A stretch of DNA of 64,000 nucleotides, taken from Halocaridina rubra. Lineage: Eukaryota > Arthropoda > Malacostraca > Decapoda > Atyidae. The notes below the pieces were generated by a model that was not told the origin of the DNA, searched no databases, and was given only the letters and a program-made list of their open reading frames with translations. Every line of letters begins with the position of its first letter. The stretch's first letter is position 1. A program made the position numbers and the translations under genes. The stretch covers positions 1 through 64,000 of the forward strand of contig JAXCGZ010017008.1 of the NCBI GenBank assembly GCA_037179515.1. The letters run 5' to 3'. Positions 38,243-49,899 of this stretch are shown piece by piece.

Positions 38243-38940
38243 GTAGACAGCATGCCTTGCTGTCATTATGTCCCTTTTCTTTGGTGTTTTTTTTCTTTCG
38301 TTTTTAATGTGGTTCTTATGACCTGTTTTTAGATGTGTTGCTCATTTTTCGGTGATGGTGACCCAAGCCCTATGCATTTGCAGAATGTGTGTGCAAATAT
38401 TCTAGTGTGCTATTGGTTTTTGGTGAATACATTTTTGTGTCGTGTTTAATAAGTTTTGTGTGAAATTCATAAGGATATTCATGAATGTTTCACTATTAAA
38501 TGTTTTTTAAAATTTGTTTATTCCGTATGTTTACAGATTTATTAGGTTGGCCGTATAGTATTAAGTTTTTATGTGTTCTATTCCACAAAGACTGCCAAAA
38601 AAAGGCCTTATAAATACTAATTTTCCATGTATTTTTTTTTATTATTTCATATTTATTGCTCTTGTTTAACATTTACCAGTCTTCTGTCATTTGTACAGTG
38701 TTTGCACGGATTGCAGCAATTTTTTTTTTCAAGATATGTTCTTTTTATTATTAAAATAAACTGGACTTTTTTCTTAGATCTTTCTGATTTTTTTTAAGTT
38801 TTATTAAACGGACAATATGAGGTCTTCTAAAAGTGTTATTTTCTTTGCTTAAAGTTATACAAGTTTTGTATATTGTTTGCTTGACAGTGTTGTTTTTATG
38901 TTTTTTTAATCTTCGATAATTTTGTAAATATAAGCGTGTA
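38243..38940. other. SOWAH intron, nothing recognised
   Basis: AT-rich; no element or exon supported. Confidence 0.5.
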
Positions 38941-38941
38941 T

Positions 38942-38977
38942 GCGCGCGCGTGCACGCACGCACGCGCGCGCGCGCAC

Positions 38978-39058
<81 letters not shown>

Positions 39059-39070
39059 CACACACACACC
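38942..39070. repeat. (CG)n/(CA)n alternating array, Z-DNA type
   Basis: gcgcgcgtgcacgcacgcac, then gcgcgcgcgcgcacacac and (CA)n to about 39070. It abuts the 5' end of the CR1 copy. Confidence 0.95.
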
Positions 39071-40698
39071 CCACCCCCTCAGATTGCAGTGATAGAAGCT
39101 CAAGGGCCGGTATTAGAGAACATCAACCTTACAGCCACAGAGGTATGCAAAGCGCTGATGGATTTAGATGTTCATAAAGCTACAGGTCCTGATGACATAT
39201 CCCCTCATGTGCTTAAAAAATGCGCAAACACAATATCAATGGCACTAAGTATCATATTTAAGGAGTCACTGGAGTCGGGGGAGATTCCAAGATGCTGGAA
39301 ACAAGCAAATGTGATACCTATCTTCAAAAAGGGAAGGAGGGATACGGCTCTGAACTATAGACCAGTTTCCTTGACCAGCATAGTTTGCAAAGTTATGGAG
39401 AAACTACCAAGGAAACATATCTCTCTTCACTTGGAATCCTTCAACTTTTTGTCAGTGAGGCAACATGGCTTCAGAGAAGGTAGATCAACAGTAACAAACT
39501 TATTAGAATTTTATGATGAGGTAAGCCAAATCTTACAGGAAAGAGAGGGCTGGGCAGATTGCATATTCCTAGACTTCCAGAAAGCGTTTGACACTGTTCC
39601 ACATGGGAGACTTATTAGGAAGCTGCAATCAATGGCTAGAATAAGTGGAAATGTTTTGGAATGGATAAAAACTTACTTAGAAGGAAGGGAACAGAGGGTT
39701 AGAGTAAGACACTCAGTGTCTGAATGGAGAAGAGTTAGTAGTGGAGTTCCACAGGGTTCAGTTTTAGGGCCACTTTTGTTCCTTGTATATGTAAATGACC
39801 TACCAGAGTCTGTAAATTCATCCATGAATATGTTTGCAGATGATGCAAAGATTGTGAAGAAAGTAAAAAACGAGAACAATGGTAGAGAACTTCAGGAGGA
39901 TCTAAATAATCTGCATGAGTGGTCAGAAAAGTGGCTAATGAAATTCAGTACTTCAAAATGTAAGGTAATGAGAATGGGTACAAGTGCAAGAAGGCCCAAG
40001 CTTGACTACTCGGTGGCTGGAGTACAACTTCAAGAGGCAGAAAATGAGAGAGATCTAGGAGTAAACATACTGGCAGATTTGTCTCCAGAAATACATATAA
40101 ATGGCATAGTAAGGGCAGCATATGCATTCTTATCAAATGTAAGGGTAGCCTTCAGGCACATGGACAAGGAAATGTTCAGAAATATTTATGTAACCTATGT
40201 GAGGCCAAAACTCGAATATGCAGCCCCATTTTGGAATCCGCACTTGAAAAAGCACATAGCTAAGCTTGAAAAAGTTCAAAGACATGCCACGAAACTGGTG
40301 CCAGAAATACGCAATCTCAGTTATGATGAGAGGCTTAGGGAATTAGACTTACCATCACTCGAAGCTAGAAGAGTGAGGGGGAATATGGTGACAGTCTTTA
40401 AATTCCTTCATGGTTATGATAGAGTGGATAGGGATCGATATTTTGATATGGCTGGCTCTAGAACTAGAGGTCATAGTTTGAAGCTTCGTAAGAAAACTTC
40501 TTTGCAGGATGTAAGGAAATACTTTTTCAGTGTAAGAGTAGTTGATAATTGGAATTAGCTAAGCGAGGAGGTAGTTAATGCTATCTCAATCCATAGTTTT
40601 AAGGACAGGTATGATAAGTATCACTAAGTATAAAATGGAACCAATCAGGAGACGAAGATACGAGCTTTGGGCTCTTTCCCGTAAGCACAATTAGGTAA

Positions 40699-40700
<2 letters not shown>
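39071..40700 (+). mobile_element. CR1-clade LINE, 5'-truncated
   Basis: The element begins within the RT part directly after the (CA)n array and ends in gggctctttcccgtaagcac and ttaggtaatcacac, merging with another (CA)n. A second, shorter copy is at 53817-54240. No endonuclease domain remains. Known CR1 features: an RT followed by a C-terminal block with SYDERLRELDLPSLEARR. Confidence 0.93.
39080..40558 (+). pseudogene. CR1-type reverse transcriptase, nearly intact, late nonsense
   Basis: Continuous frame of about 490 codons. RT motifs in order: KATGPDDISPHVL, NYRPVSLTS, QHGFREGRSTV, FLDFQKAFDTVPHGRL (first catalytic Asp), SSGVPQGSVLGPLLF, and MFADDAKIVKK (F-ADD catalytic pair), then KWLMKFSTSKC. 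The C-terminal block has LEYAAPFWNP, KVQRHATKL and SYDERLREL. The frame ends at TAG 40556-40558, right after VVDNWN. The copy at 53817 has TCG there (WNSLSKEVG) and goes on to H-stop; the same stop exists here at 40625-40627. The 5' half of the ORF, including endonuclease, is absent. Recent insertion; not functional as it stands. Confidence 0.9.

Positions 40701-40736
<36 letters not shown>
40699..40736. repeat. (CA)n at LINE 3' end
   Basis: About 38 bp of CA directly after the LINE terminus. Confidence 0.95.
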
Positions 40737-40740
<4 letters not shown>

Positions 40741-40895
40741 TTATGTGAAGAAATACAAAATAATAACGAGAATAGGAGTCAAGGATTTTGACTCAACATA
40801 TAGTTTCTTAAATTACAATCTACAGGATATACTTTACTTAATAAACATGTAATGTAATAAAATACTTTTGCATGCGTATTTTTTTAGGATTATCC

Positions 40896-40901
<6 letters not shown>

Positions 40902-40958
<57 letters not shown>

Positions 40959-41337
40959 TTTTTTTATTATTGTTATTATATCTGGTTGTATAATTAGTTA
41001 TAAATATTGAGACTTTTTAGTCATGTATATGGTTCAAGTCTTTTTTTTTTTTTTCCTTGGTATGTTTTTAATATGTCTTCTTAGCTTCGGTTTTGTAGTT
41101 TTAGTGTTTTTTTTTTTATTTGGGCGTTTTATTTTCTAGTTAGAAATTAATCTTTATTTGCGTGTTTAGAAGTATTGTGTGTGTTTTCTTTCTTTCAGAA
41201 TTTATTAACATTGGCCGTGTTTGTAATGGTTAGATGTACGTCACTGGACGTTTAGATAGATTTTTGTCCAAAATTGTCTTTAATTTCTTATATATTAAAG
41301 CATATGTCCATGACCTAAATATCAATTTAACTTAATT

Positions 41338-41429
<92 letters not shown>
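40902..41429. repeat. Two (TA)n microsatellites
   Basis: TA at 40902-40953 and 41343-41429; AT-rich intron between. Confidence 0.96.
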
Positions 41430-41431
<2 letters not shown>

Positions 41432-42159
41432 ATGTAATAGTCTTAATAATAATTATAATTATATTTGCTTTAGTTCTTAAAAGTCTTGGCAATGGCCCCA
41501 AAGCTCAGTTGAGAATTAATTAATTATATTGTACTGTTTATTTCCTTATTGAAAGAAAATCTTCGATTATTAATTTACATGAAATTTTTTCATGTTATAT
41601 ATTTCTTCTCTTATTAATGTTTTCAGAGTTCAGGATAATTTCAGGATGGTTTTTCGATTTTTTTTTCCTGGAGATTCCAAGAGCTTCTTGCCATGTAATT
41701 TGCCATGTAAAATATTTATCTTTAATTAATAATTTGTTTCGCAGCTTTTGATATTAATTGTTAAATATGTATAGAGAGTAAAGGAAAAATAGCTTCTTGT
41801 TCACTTTTAAAGACACAACTCAAAGTACAAAGATTTTATCGTTCTCTGCCTATTTGCATCATCATAAGATGAATATGATTTACTCAATCTGTGCTTCTGC
41901 TAGACTGCAGAGCGCTAATAACATCATCAGTGTTCAATAGCTTTTAATGCATTTAAAGGAGCATTTATCTCATTATAAACAAATGTAAGTGTCAGTTGAG
42001 TACAAATTCACGAATACACAGTGAAAATCTTACGCTGAAAGCAAATGGAAATTTAGAGGTTTTATATTCTCACTTGAGTGTGTGATCGGGCCCAATTTGG
42101 ACCGTAAGCATACCAGTGTAATTACTATTGCACTGATGGATTTCCATCCATACCACTTC
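41430..42159. other. SOWAH intron, nothing recognised
   Basis: AT-rich, no coding frame. Confidence 0.5.
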
Positions 42160-42335
42160 CCAATGCACTGTGTTAGGGCAGTGGTTAGAGCGCTTAATTC
42201 TTTAAGTGACAAACCCACGGTCAAGCCCACATTGGAGCGTTAAGAAGGGTATCCACCATTTTTTAGTTTCAACCAGGAATTAATTTTTTCCCTATCGAAT
42301 GGAGATGTATAGTGACTCATAAAACGGCAAACAAA
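42160..42335 (+). mobile_element. SINE, GGGCATCCAGC-tail family
   Basis: tgttagggcagtggttagag (A-box region), ccacggtcaagcccacattg (weak B box), gcgttaagaagggtatccac, aatggagatgtatagtgact. Confidence 0.75.
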
Positions 42336-43882
42336 GAATTGTACGATTATTATTGAGTATACATTATGCAATGTGACGAGATCATTTATTACTCAGAATT
42401 GCTTTATGATAATGTTTTTTGAAATTTCAGTAAAAGAGGCTGCTGGATTCCTGCGTATCGGGTCCCTGAATGTTAAGGTTCGAAAAACAACCGAGGCTTT
42501 TAACAGTCTCTCTGTCCCGTGATGTGGAAGCTCGTTTGAATCGTTCATGGGGTTCTTCTGATTCCCTACCCGACGCAGTAAGAATGTTGATATTTTAACT
42601 CGCACTTTGGTAGGGTTTGATAGACTTTCCTCGCTTATTGCAGTAACATAGTAAACTTTATGGGTTCACTACAAGTTAACTCTTATGAGTTTCAATAATA
42701 TACAACTACTTGGAATAGAGGAGATACAAGGAAAAACAATAAAGATTATGCCATAAATTGCACATAGTTAAAAGTATGACAATTATATACAAATACTATC
42801 AATCGTGTACAAATGCAAGCATACATAACTTCTTACAAGCATGCACATATAATATTTATTCAAACTGCTTCTGTGATTCTTAAATTTTCAAAGAACAAAC
42901 GCAATAGTAAAAGATAGATTATGGCATAAGCAGTAGTCTTATATTGAGTATAAGAAATAAAAGTCAAGTATTTTTATTACTTGAAGCTCAATCTTAGGGT
43001 TGATATTTTTTTATATCGTAACTGGATTTGAGGTACGTGTCACTAATAATGTAATTATTATTTAAATTGAGTAATAATTGCGTTTGTAATCCTAATGGTA
43101 TTATCACTTTTGGCTGATGGTATTTTGTTCTTTAGGGAAGAGTGACACGATACTGAAGACAGTATGTTATTCTTGTAAGTGTAAATTTAATGTTACGTGC
43201 TGCTGGTTTTGACAGTTAAACTTACTTACTCTCTGTGACTGAAGACTTAATAACTAAATAGCTATTTAGATATTAATTTCACTAATACATTTTACATGGT
43301 TTATTTCCCTTAGACTTTCCGTTATATTTTGTTCTGGAAGCCATGAGCCTTGTTGGCTAGTATCACTGAACATTCATATAATTATGTATTATTATAATTG
43401 AATTTGTTTTTACCTCTTAAATAGGTTGTTTATGTTTTAGTTGAAGAGTATTTAGTATGAGTACAATAACAACTATGTATACTTTTTAGGGGTGTGACTT
43501 ACAGGGGGTGTGGCTTCTTCGACTAATGAGTATGAACAAACTATGAGTAGATGTAGATTAATACCTCAAAGAGTGATGCAGTAGATTAAGGATGATTGCA
43601 TGTACATGACGTATTTTATCAAATTAGTTTTCATATTTTCAGTGTACAGTACAAGTAGAATTATTAAGTCTGTTCATTTTAACCAAGCACTGCATCATTT
43701 AGCTTTCTTTAGTGATTCATCACGTAGGTTTTTCTCTTTTTATAACCTATTTATCGTACACTTGTGCCATTAGTTGTTGAATTAACTTCAGTTTAACATT
43801 AGCTAGACTTGAGAAATAGCTGTTTTATATCTTGTGATGTTAGTGACACAAGGTGGAGACTCCTAAACCTTAAGTAATTTGG
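42336..43882. other. SOWAH intron, nothing recognised
   Basis: About 1.5 kb of AT-rich sequence, free of long microsatellites. Confidence 0.5.
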
Positions 43883-44062
43883 AGCTTGTAAAGATGGGTA
43901 ACACCCAGAATCACATGTGAAGTTAATGAACCCCTTAAATTGCCAGAATAGATTGGGTAAAATTAGGTTAGGGTATGCTACGCTATGTTACGCCACGTTA
44001 CGTCACCTTGTAAATATGAATAATCCTAGAGTACCTTGGGGTTACTCTTCTTTACAAGATCC
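43883..44062. mobile_element. MITE, TTGTAAAG-end family, next to terminal exon
   Basis: Left gcttgtaaagatgggtaaca, right gttactcttctttacaagat. The inside carries attgggtaaaattaggttag and a run of ttacg words (ctacgctatgttacgccacg). Its right end lies 37 nt before the exon at 44100. Confidence 0.85.
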
Positions 44063-44099
44063 AGTAAAGTGTTGTTTATATCTTTGAACTTTCTTACAG

Positions 44100-44321
44100 G
44101 ACAAAGAATCGAAATCGATGCCTCCACCCAAATTTGGCCCTATTAAGAAGAGGAAAACCAAGAAAGATCGTGATTTTGTTGCTGCCCGTCCCGTGTCTGC
44201 CATTCCAGCTCTTGCACCCACTGAGGAACCAACTGCACCAATTCAAAGAAGTAGTTTGCCTCCTGTCAATGCAGATTCAGACTCGGATTCCGCCTATGGC
44301 TTTGGTTCTGAATGGCACTAA
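44100..44321 (+). CDS. sowah: SOWAH terminal exon, long form
   Basis: The acceptor ctttcttacag ends at 44099; the phase-0 frame runs 73 codons to TAA 44319-44321. It reads DKESKSMPPPKFGPIKKRKT, a basic KKRKTKKDR stretch, a Pro/Ala-rich middle (PALAPTEEPTAPI), and ends SDSDSAYGFGSEWH. The KKRKTKK stretch could be a nuclear localisation signal (inference). The phase matches exon 38106-38242. Phase-1 reading from the same acceptor would stop within 15 codons, so the bridging exon is required. A TTGTAAAG-type MITE ends only about 37 nt upstream of the acceptor. The following ~740 nt is likely 3' UTR. It could instead belong to another gene, but it has no start-like context of its own. Confidence 0.7.
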   Translation, partial: DKESKSMPPPKFGPIKKRKTKKDRDFVAARPVSAIPALAPTEEPTAPIQRSSLPPVNADSDSDSAYGFGSEWH

Positions 44322-45062
44322 TATTATATGTACAACTTGGAATGAATCATTCTTAAATAACTTGTAGGTGACTTGTTTGGAGCTGTGATGCTTTGATTTT
44401 ATCACAGTGAAAGCTTTACAAATGGAGATATAAGGCTGTACATTAAGATATTTTTTTAGATGAACGTCTTTTCGTTTTCTGTGTTTAATACTATTAAGGA
44501 TGTGTCTTGAAATTAGATTTTATGGCTGAGAGAAGATCTTTATCAGAAACCAATTTAATATTTTAGCATAGTCAGTAGCCACTTATAGTGTTTCCTTTTT
44601 TTTTCTTAGAACCTCATGATTTATTAACTTATGAATTGCTCGTCGGAATCTCATGCTATGCTCGTCAGAGAATCCCCACATGAGAATTATAGTCTTAAGC
44701 CAGGGTTAGTTTTTTAGTGTTTTATATGGAAGTTTGATTTTTTTGTTTAAAGGGTAACTTTCATAATAAATCATAATAGTTCTAGAGAATCTCTACCTGC
44801 GAAATAGTCATTTATCTAGGTTTACTTTTTATTATTCATTATAGTTTTAATATCTTCCAGGAATATTTAAAAAAAACTTTTATAAGATATATTTTCTTAT
44901 TTACTTAGAGAAACAAATCATTATAGTTCTCTATTCACAGTAGAATCTCATTTATAATTTGCAAAAGAATGAACAACCAACCTTATAACTAGTTTTTAGG
45001 TATTAATATAAAGTGTGTAAGAACTGCATCGGGAATTTACTATTTCAGTGATATTCAATAAA
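44322..45062 (+). other. Probable 3' UTR of the SOWAH long form
   Basis: AT-rich sequence after the stop codon without a plausible coding frame. AATAAA hexamers occur at 44765-44770 and 45057-45062, so a 3' UTR of about 0.45-0.75 kb is reasonable. A dispersed repeat begins just after the second hexamer, at about 45075. Confidence 0.45.
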
Positions 45063-45074
45063 AGTTTAAGTTAA

Positions 45075-45285
45075 AGTTTGCGGTTTTAGCCCTCCTATCA
45101 GAGGCATCACCCCTGCTCTGGCGGGCGTCAGCCGGTGCAAGCCCCAACCCCCCACTGTGGTGTTCAGCCACAGCAGTGACCTTCCCAGTAAACAGCTTAA
45201 ACTCTCGGTCCTGAATGGGAACCTATCTGTCGACCCCGGAATGCGAGGCCAGCGCGTTACCACTGTACTAGCCAGAAGGCTTTTA
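45075..45285 (-). mobile_element. tRNA-derived repeat, inverted
   Basis: On the minus strand: ctggctagtacagtggtaac (A-box region) and ggttcccattc in B position. Shares gccggtgcaagcccca and gtgaccttcccag with 57185-57300. Confidence 0.6.
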
Positions 45286-46014
45286 TTTATAAATCTATTG
45301 GACTTTTCCAGGAGTATAATTTCCATGTCTAGTATCTAAAAGCTGCTCTTATGATTTATTGTTAATTGGATATTTTGTTTCTCAATGTCAGTTGAGGTTA
45401 TTAAGTTTGCGCTGTTCATTGTTTAATATTGATGCTGTTCACTTCATAATTCTTGTGTATTTCCAAGTTATAAGATTGGCAAGATATATGCTACATGTAT
45501 GACGCAGTGGAAGCTGAGGTGGGCTATGTTCACTTTTGCAAATTAGAAATAGAGTCTTGGAACACTGGAATTGTTAAATACCCGGGATCTCTCCTTATCA
45601 TTTACTTTCACATTGCATGTTATGTGTTTTCCATTGTACAACAAATATATTCGTGTGTAATTGTTAAGACCAAGATGGATATTAATCCTAAGAACAAGAT
45701 ATTTTATTAAGGAATGAATGAGAGTTTCTTGAATGTATGCGAAATTTTATGTAAAGATTGATTAAACCAAATAGGAATATTAACGTTCATTTTGGAGGGA
45801 TATTACTTTCAAATATAAAACTTATGTCCACAAGGCCACACAAGTAATAAAAATTACCTTTAACAACATGTTTTGTTACATTGAGTTGTGAGATGTAACT
45901 ACATGTCCTTATAAATTCCCGTTTGGTAGGTGAACATATTAATATGGTGATATGGAGCATATTTATGCACAAAAAGACATCTTCTGTCATTGCCTGCATT
46001 GATTATAACTCCAA
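45286..46014. other. Unassigned AT-rich sequence
   Basis: No supported gene or repeat. Confidence 0.5.
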
Positions 46015-46235
46015 ATGAAGTATTTAATAGGAACACATGGAGGGACAGCGCAGGTAGGATGGCTTTGGGACTCTGTGAGAGAGGTGAGACTGAGATGGAT
46101 TGGGTATATGGTGAGGAGGGATGATGGGTATGTTGAGAGAAGGCTACTGAGCATGGTGCTGTCATGCAGGAGGGGAGAAGTATACCAGAGAGGAGGTTTA
46201 TGGATATTATGAGGGACTGGGCAGTGTGGAGCTGA
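46015..46235 (+). pseudogene. LINE C-terminal fragment, RTE/RVT-like
   Basis: Reads VREVRLRWIGYMVRRDDGY then VERRLLSMVLSCRRG, the tail seen after the RT in many RTE-type and related LINEs (LRW-GH--RR). Frameshift and stop follow. Confidence 0.6.
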
Positions 46236-46583
46236 TAGATCTGCTGTTGTGACTTGCAACAAGAGTTTCCAAAAGATTTGATGACATTAATGTGATTGTA
46301 AGAAGGAGTTTACATTAGATATATGGAAGTTTTATTTTTGTTATCATGCAGCTTTCTTCCTTTTGTTGTGGCTTTCCCTTTGGTCCTTGTGGGAAAATGT
46401 AGTATGTAGGAAAAAGGGGTACATCTACCTTTTGAATGGTATTGACACCGTATTTTAATCAGTAATTAAGCCATTTGTAGTGCAGATGTGTACAGTTACT
46501 CATATGCTCACAGATTATCCTGCTTTACTGCCGGATTAGTCTTACTGTTTGTGTTAGCCTTTTATGAAGTATTGTTTATTCAG

Positions 46584-46746
46584 GTTATGGGAATTAAAGC
46601 ATTACAACCAGCTGTGGCTGTTGGGTTTCATGGGAGAAGATCCTTGCCCAGATATGCAGAGGATGACGTTAACAGAGTGATGGAGAGAGGAATTGTGAGA
46701 GCCCACTTTCAAGGGGCAGTTACAACCATTGCATATGTATATACCG
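46584..46746 (+). CDS. Unassigned exon candidate
   Basis: An open segment follows gtttattcag (46574-46583) and ends at a GT (ccg|gtaatc) after 46746. It is 163 nt, phase 0 to 1. It reads VMGIKALQPAVAVGFHGRR, then SLPRYAEDDVNRVMERG and IVRAHFQGAVTTIAYVYTG, and remains open to a TAG shortly beyond the donor. Composition is protein-like, unlike the surrounding AT-rich DNA. I do not recognise the family. It could be an exon of a second gene, an old retroelement piece or chance. No partner exon in phase was found. Confidence 0.3.
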
Positions 46747-46937
46747 GTAATCAATAGCTAAGCAGTTACACTTAGTATGGTACCTTGTTATTTATCATTT
46801 TGTAGTATATACTATGGAGCCCACTTTCCTTACCTTTTCCTTAAAAAGAGTTTGTAACCCTCATTACTTACCACTTCTGTAATAGTGACCTCTGAACATT
46901 ACATTTTCTATAATAATGGCTATAGATTTAAATACTT

Positions 46938-47113
46938 TTGTGTTAGAATTAGTCCCCATTGGAACAGAAGTGGACTCAGGCAGGTTAGAGTTGGGACCTT
47001 AAGGCTGACTCGCCTTCCTAACACCCAGTGGTGGGATCAAACTCTTGCATATCAGGCTCATCAAATCCTAACTTTAGCACTCCACCACTGATCCACTGCA
47101 GCTCCATAGTAGC
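46938..47113 (-). mobile_element. SINE, GGGCATCCAGC-tail family, inverted
   Basis: gtccccattggaacagaagt, ggactcaggcaggttagag, accttaaggctgactcgcc, gtgggatcaaactcttgc, ccaccactgatccactgcag. Confidence 0.75.
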
Positions 47114-47559
47114 TATCAAATCCTCTTTGCTATCTGTAATAAAGTCTGTAATATTTACTACTAAACAGTTTTCCCTATTTATGTACCTTTAGCATAATAT
47201 TGATCATAGGTCATATTTTTCTTGAATGTTTCTATAATAGTAATTTTGATCATTCAGAGCCATACAACGTTTACGTATTGTATTTTTAATGTTTACCAAT
47301 ACTCTTCTCTGAATATAAGCCATAAAAAAAAATTCAAAACGACCTTCTTTCCATGTTAGAATTTTCTTGATATGTTTTATGTGAATTATTTATATGCTTA
47401 GGTATTTTTCTAGTGATTGATATTATAATATCTTAGCCATTAGGTAATAGTTTGTTGCTTGTGTGCAATCTAAAGATGACATGGCAGTATAGGAATGCTT
47501 TTGCACCATATTCAGTAGCGAGTTAAAAATGCACAAAATAATATTATTGATGCTTTCAA

Positions 47560-47730
47560 GGATTATGTAAAGATGTGTAATCCCCAGAACTCCAAGTAAA
47601 GTTGAATAACCCTGTTAACTAACTTATAAAAAATGAATAACCCGGAAACTCCCTTGTGAAGATGGTTAGGTTAATTTAGATTAGGTTAAATTAAAGAGTA
47701 ACCCTGGGATTAATCATCTTTACATGATCT
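47560..47730. mobile_element. MITE, TTGTAAAG-end family
   Basis: Left ttatgtaaagatgtgtaatcc, right ggattaatcatctttacatg. Inside: gatggttaggttaatttag. Confidence 0.75.
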
Positions 47731-49268
47731 GCTTTCAAATTAAATCATATATCTTTATGAGTTTACAATTAGACAATATTATTCTCTGTTGGTCACAGAT
47801 CTGAACTCAAATTATCAACAACTTCAATACTCAGAAGCTCAAAGATTTATGAATAGCATCGTAGTAATACGATTAAAGTCTTGTGCATTAGTCATTCCTG
47901 TACAATTTTAATTTTGAGGTAATGTACTTAATTCTTACAGATATATAGTTTTATTTCTCTAGCTGTATTACGTGGTGAGACAGTCATCCTCCATTGTTGA
48001 GAGTTGACTTAAAATTCAGTAGAATGAATTACCAAATTTTGTGTTGTTTTCACAATCGCTATCATTTTCTCTGAGGTCTTGACGAATTTCTAATTAAGGA
48101 GTGCATTATTTTGGTGAAATTAATTAGAAAATGTGATATATTTAATCATTCTTGTTTATAGTATAATCTATACTATGGTCTGCTTACATTTTTCAAAGTG
48201 CCTTTTTTGAAATTTCATAAAGTATAAGCAGTTTATTGAATGGAGAATGAAATTTTCCAAGTAGTTTATAGTTAGAAAAACAGTAGGAAAGAACGGGCCC
48301 ATTCACAAATGAGATTCCTTTGATGCAATTTTATTTTGACAGATAATAGCCTCTCTGCAATCTCTGTTCTTTCTGAGCATAGTTTAAGAAACCTTATGGC
48401 TATATGCATTTCAAACTGACACATGATTAATTTATATGATCTCTGGGACTTGCTAATGTACACTTACCGTTAGAAAAAGCAGATATGCTAAGCAAATTAT
48501 CAATAAAAGACCCTTTCCTAGAATCGTTGGTGTGATGTATAAATTCAAGTTTTCTTATAAGTGAGCTGATTTTTCAGTGCATATCATCTCTTGCAGCTGA
48601 GCAAGTGTTAGCAATATGTATTCACTAATGAGCATCATATATCAAGTTTTACCGAAATAATGGAGCATATGAACTTTATATTACTAAGTATTACCAAAAT
48701 GTATACATTTCAGAATTTGTTGAAGTTACTAGCATTAGCTTTTAGGAACTTCCATGATTTGCAAGGGATAAAAGGAATTTGAACAATCCGATTTTGTAAT
48801 ATAATATTTTTTCACTGTACATCAGTAAGCTGTTCCTTGTTTTGAAGCAGTTAGAGTAAAGGGAAAAAGTCTATTCCTGGTTTTTAAAAAAGATGTAATA
48901 TTGCAGGAATAAAAGTATTCAGGGGAAATATCGGAGAGCTTGATTTTATACTTGTTTGAGAATATTAACGAGGTTTTGCTCTTGGAAGAAAAGGATATGC
49001 TAGGAATAAAAAGAACCATAAAGCTAAATGGTTAATCACTAGAGTGCTATATGGTTGTACATAATTCTTTAATAAATATCTTTGAAAACTTGTAGGGCTC
49101 TGTACATTATAGAAAAGAATAGAAACAAAGTTATTCTTTTCCATTAATTGTTTTTTTCCAGTAGTCTTACCCCTTTTGGCAGATAAAACTGCATCTGTAC
49201 CTCGGGATGCAGCATTTTCTTTACTGACATGTAGTGAACATCTTTAAGAGAACTCCAATGGTAAATAA
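47731..49268. other. AT-rich sequence, nothing recognised
   Basis: About 1.5 kb with no long simple repeats and no supported coding frame. Confidence 0.5.
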
Positions 49269-49555
49269 CAGTGATTCCCAACCTTTACACCTTGGAGGAT
49301 CCCTTGTAATAATTTTTCATATTCTAAGGAACCCCTATAGTATATATAGTATACTAATATATATATATATTTTTTTAAGAAAAGTTCTTGAGCAATATAA
49401 TTCATATGAAATTTACAATTACATTACATGAGAGTTCACACTATTAAGTCAATAATATTATGACTTACTGTCATTTTGTAATAGCACCTAATTATTTTAT
49501 GGTTTCTTGCGGAACTCCTGGTGATGGTCAGCGGAACATAGGTTGGGAATCACTG
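49269..49555. mobile_element. hAT-type MITE, second copy
   Basis: Ends CAGTGATTCCCAACCT and AGGTTGGGAATCACTG are exact inverted copies. 287 bp. No convincing 8-bp duplication (gtaaataa / agttatag). Confidence 0.88.
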
Positions 49556-49674
49556 AGTTATAGCCTGTCAGGATAGTAAAATTGGCAATTTTTTACACAA
49601 GAGGATTTACGTTAAGATATGCTTTGCATTTTGAAGATCATTTATTTTATTACATGGGATGTATACATGTTACA

Positions 49675-49800
49675 CTAGAGAAAAATTTTTTTGCTCCTGG
49701 CTGGGGTTCAAACTTAGGATACATAATAAGTCTACCAATGCACTGCCAACTGATTATATGTCCTGGCTTTGAAACCTGGCCACAGGTAAAAATATGTTTC
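49675..49800. mobile_element. tRNA-like fold-back element
   Basis: Left part inverted (tttgctcctggctggggttc; aatgcactgccaac), right part direct (tatgtcctggctttgaaacc; tggccacaggtaaaaat). Related to 9288 and 61600. Confidence 0.55.
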
Positions 49801-49899
49801 TTGACTTTACTTATGATAATGGGTGCATATGATCATATTACAATGGCATTATAGTCCTTATACTTTAATATCTGATAAAGACCAGCCTTTCTAGGCTCC

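Noticed and set aside
44134..44367. Overlapping 77-codon frame in the terminal exon
   Set aside because: Shadow frame of the phase-0 coding frame; the phase-0 reading matches the incoming splice phase and has protein-like composition.
45495..45710. 71-codon ORF
   Set aside because: AT-rich, no motif, no splice partner; likely chance.
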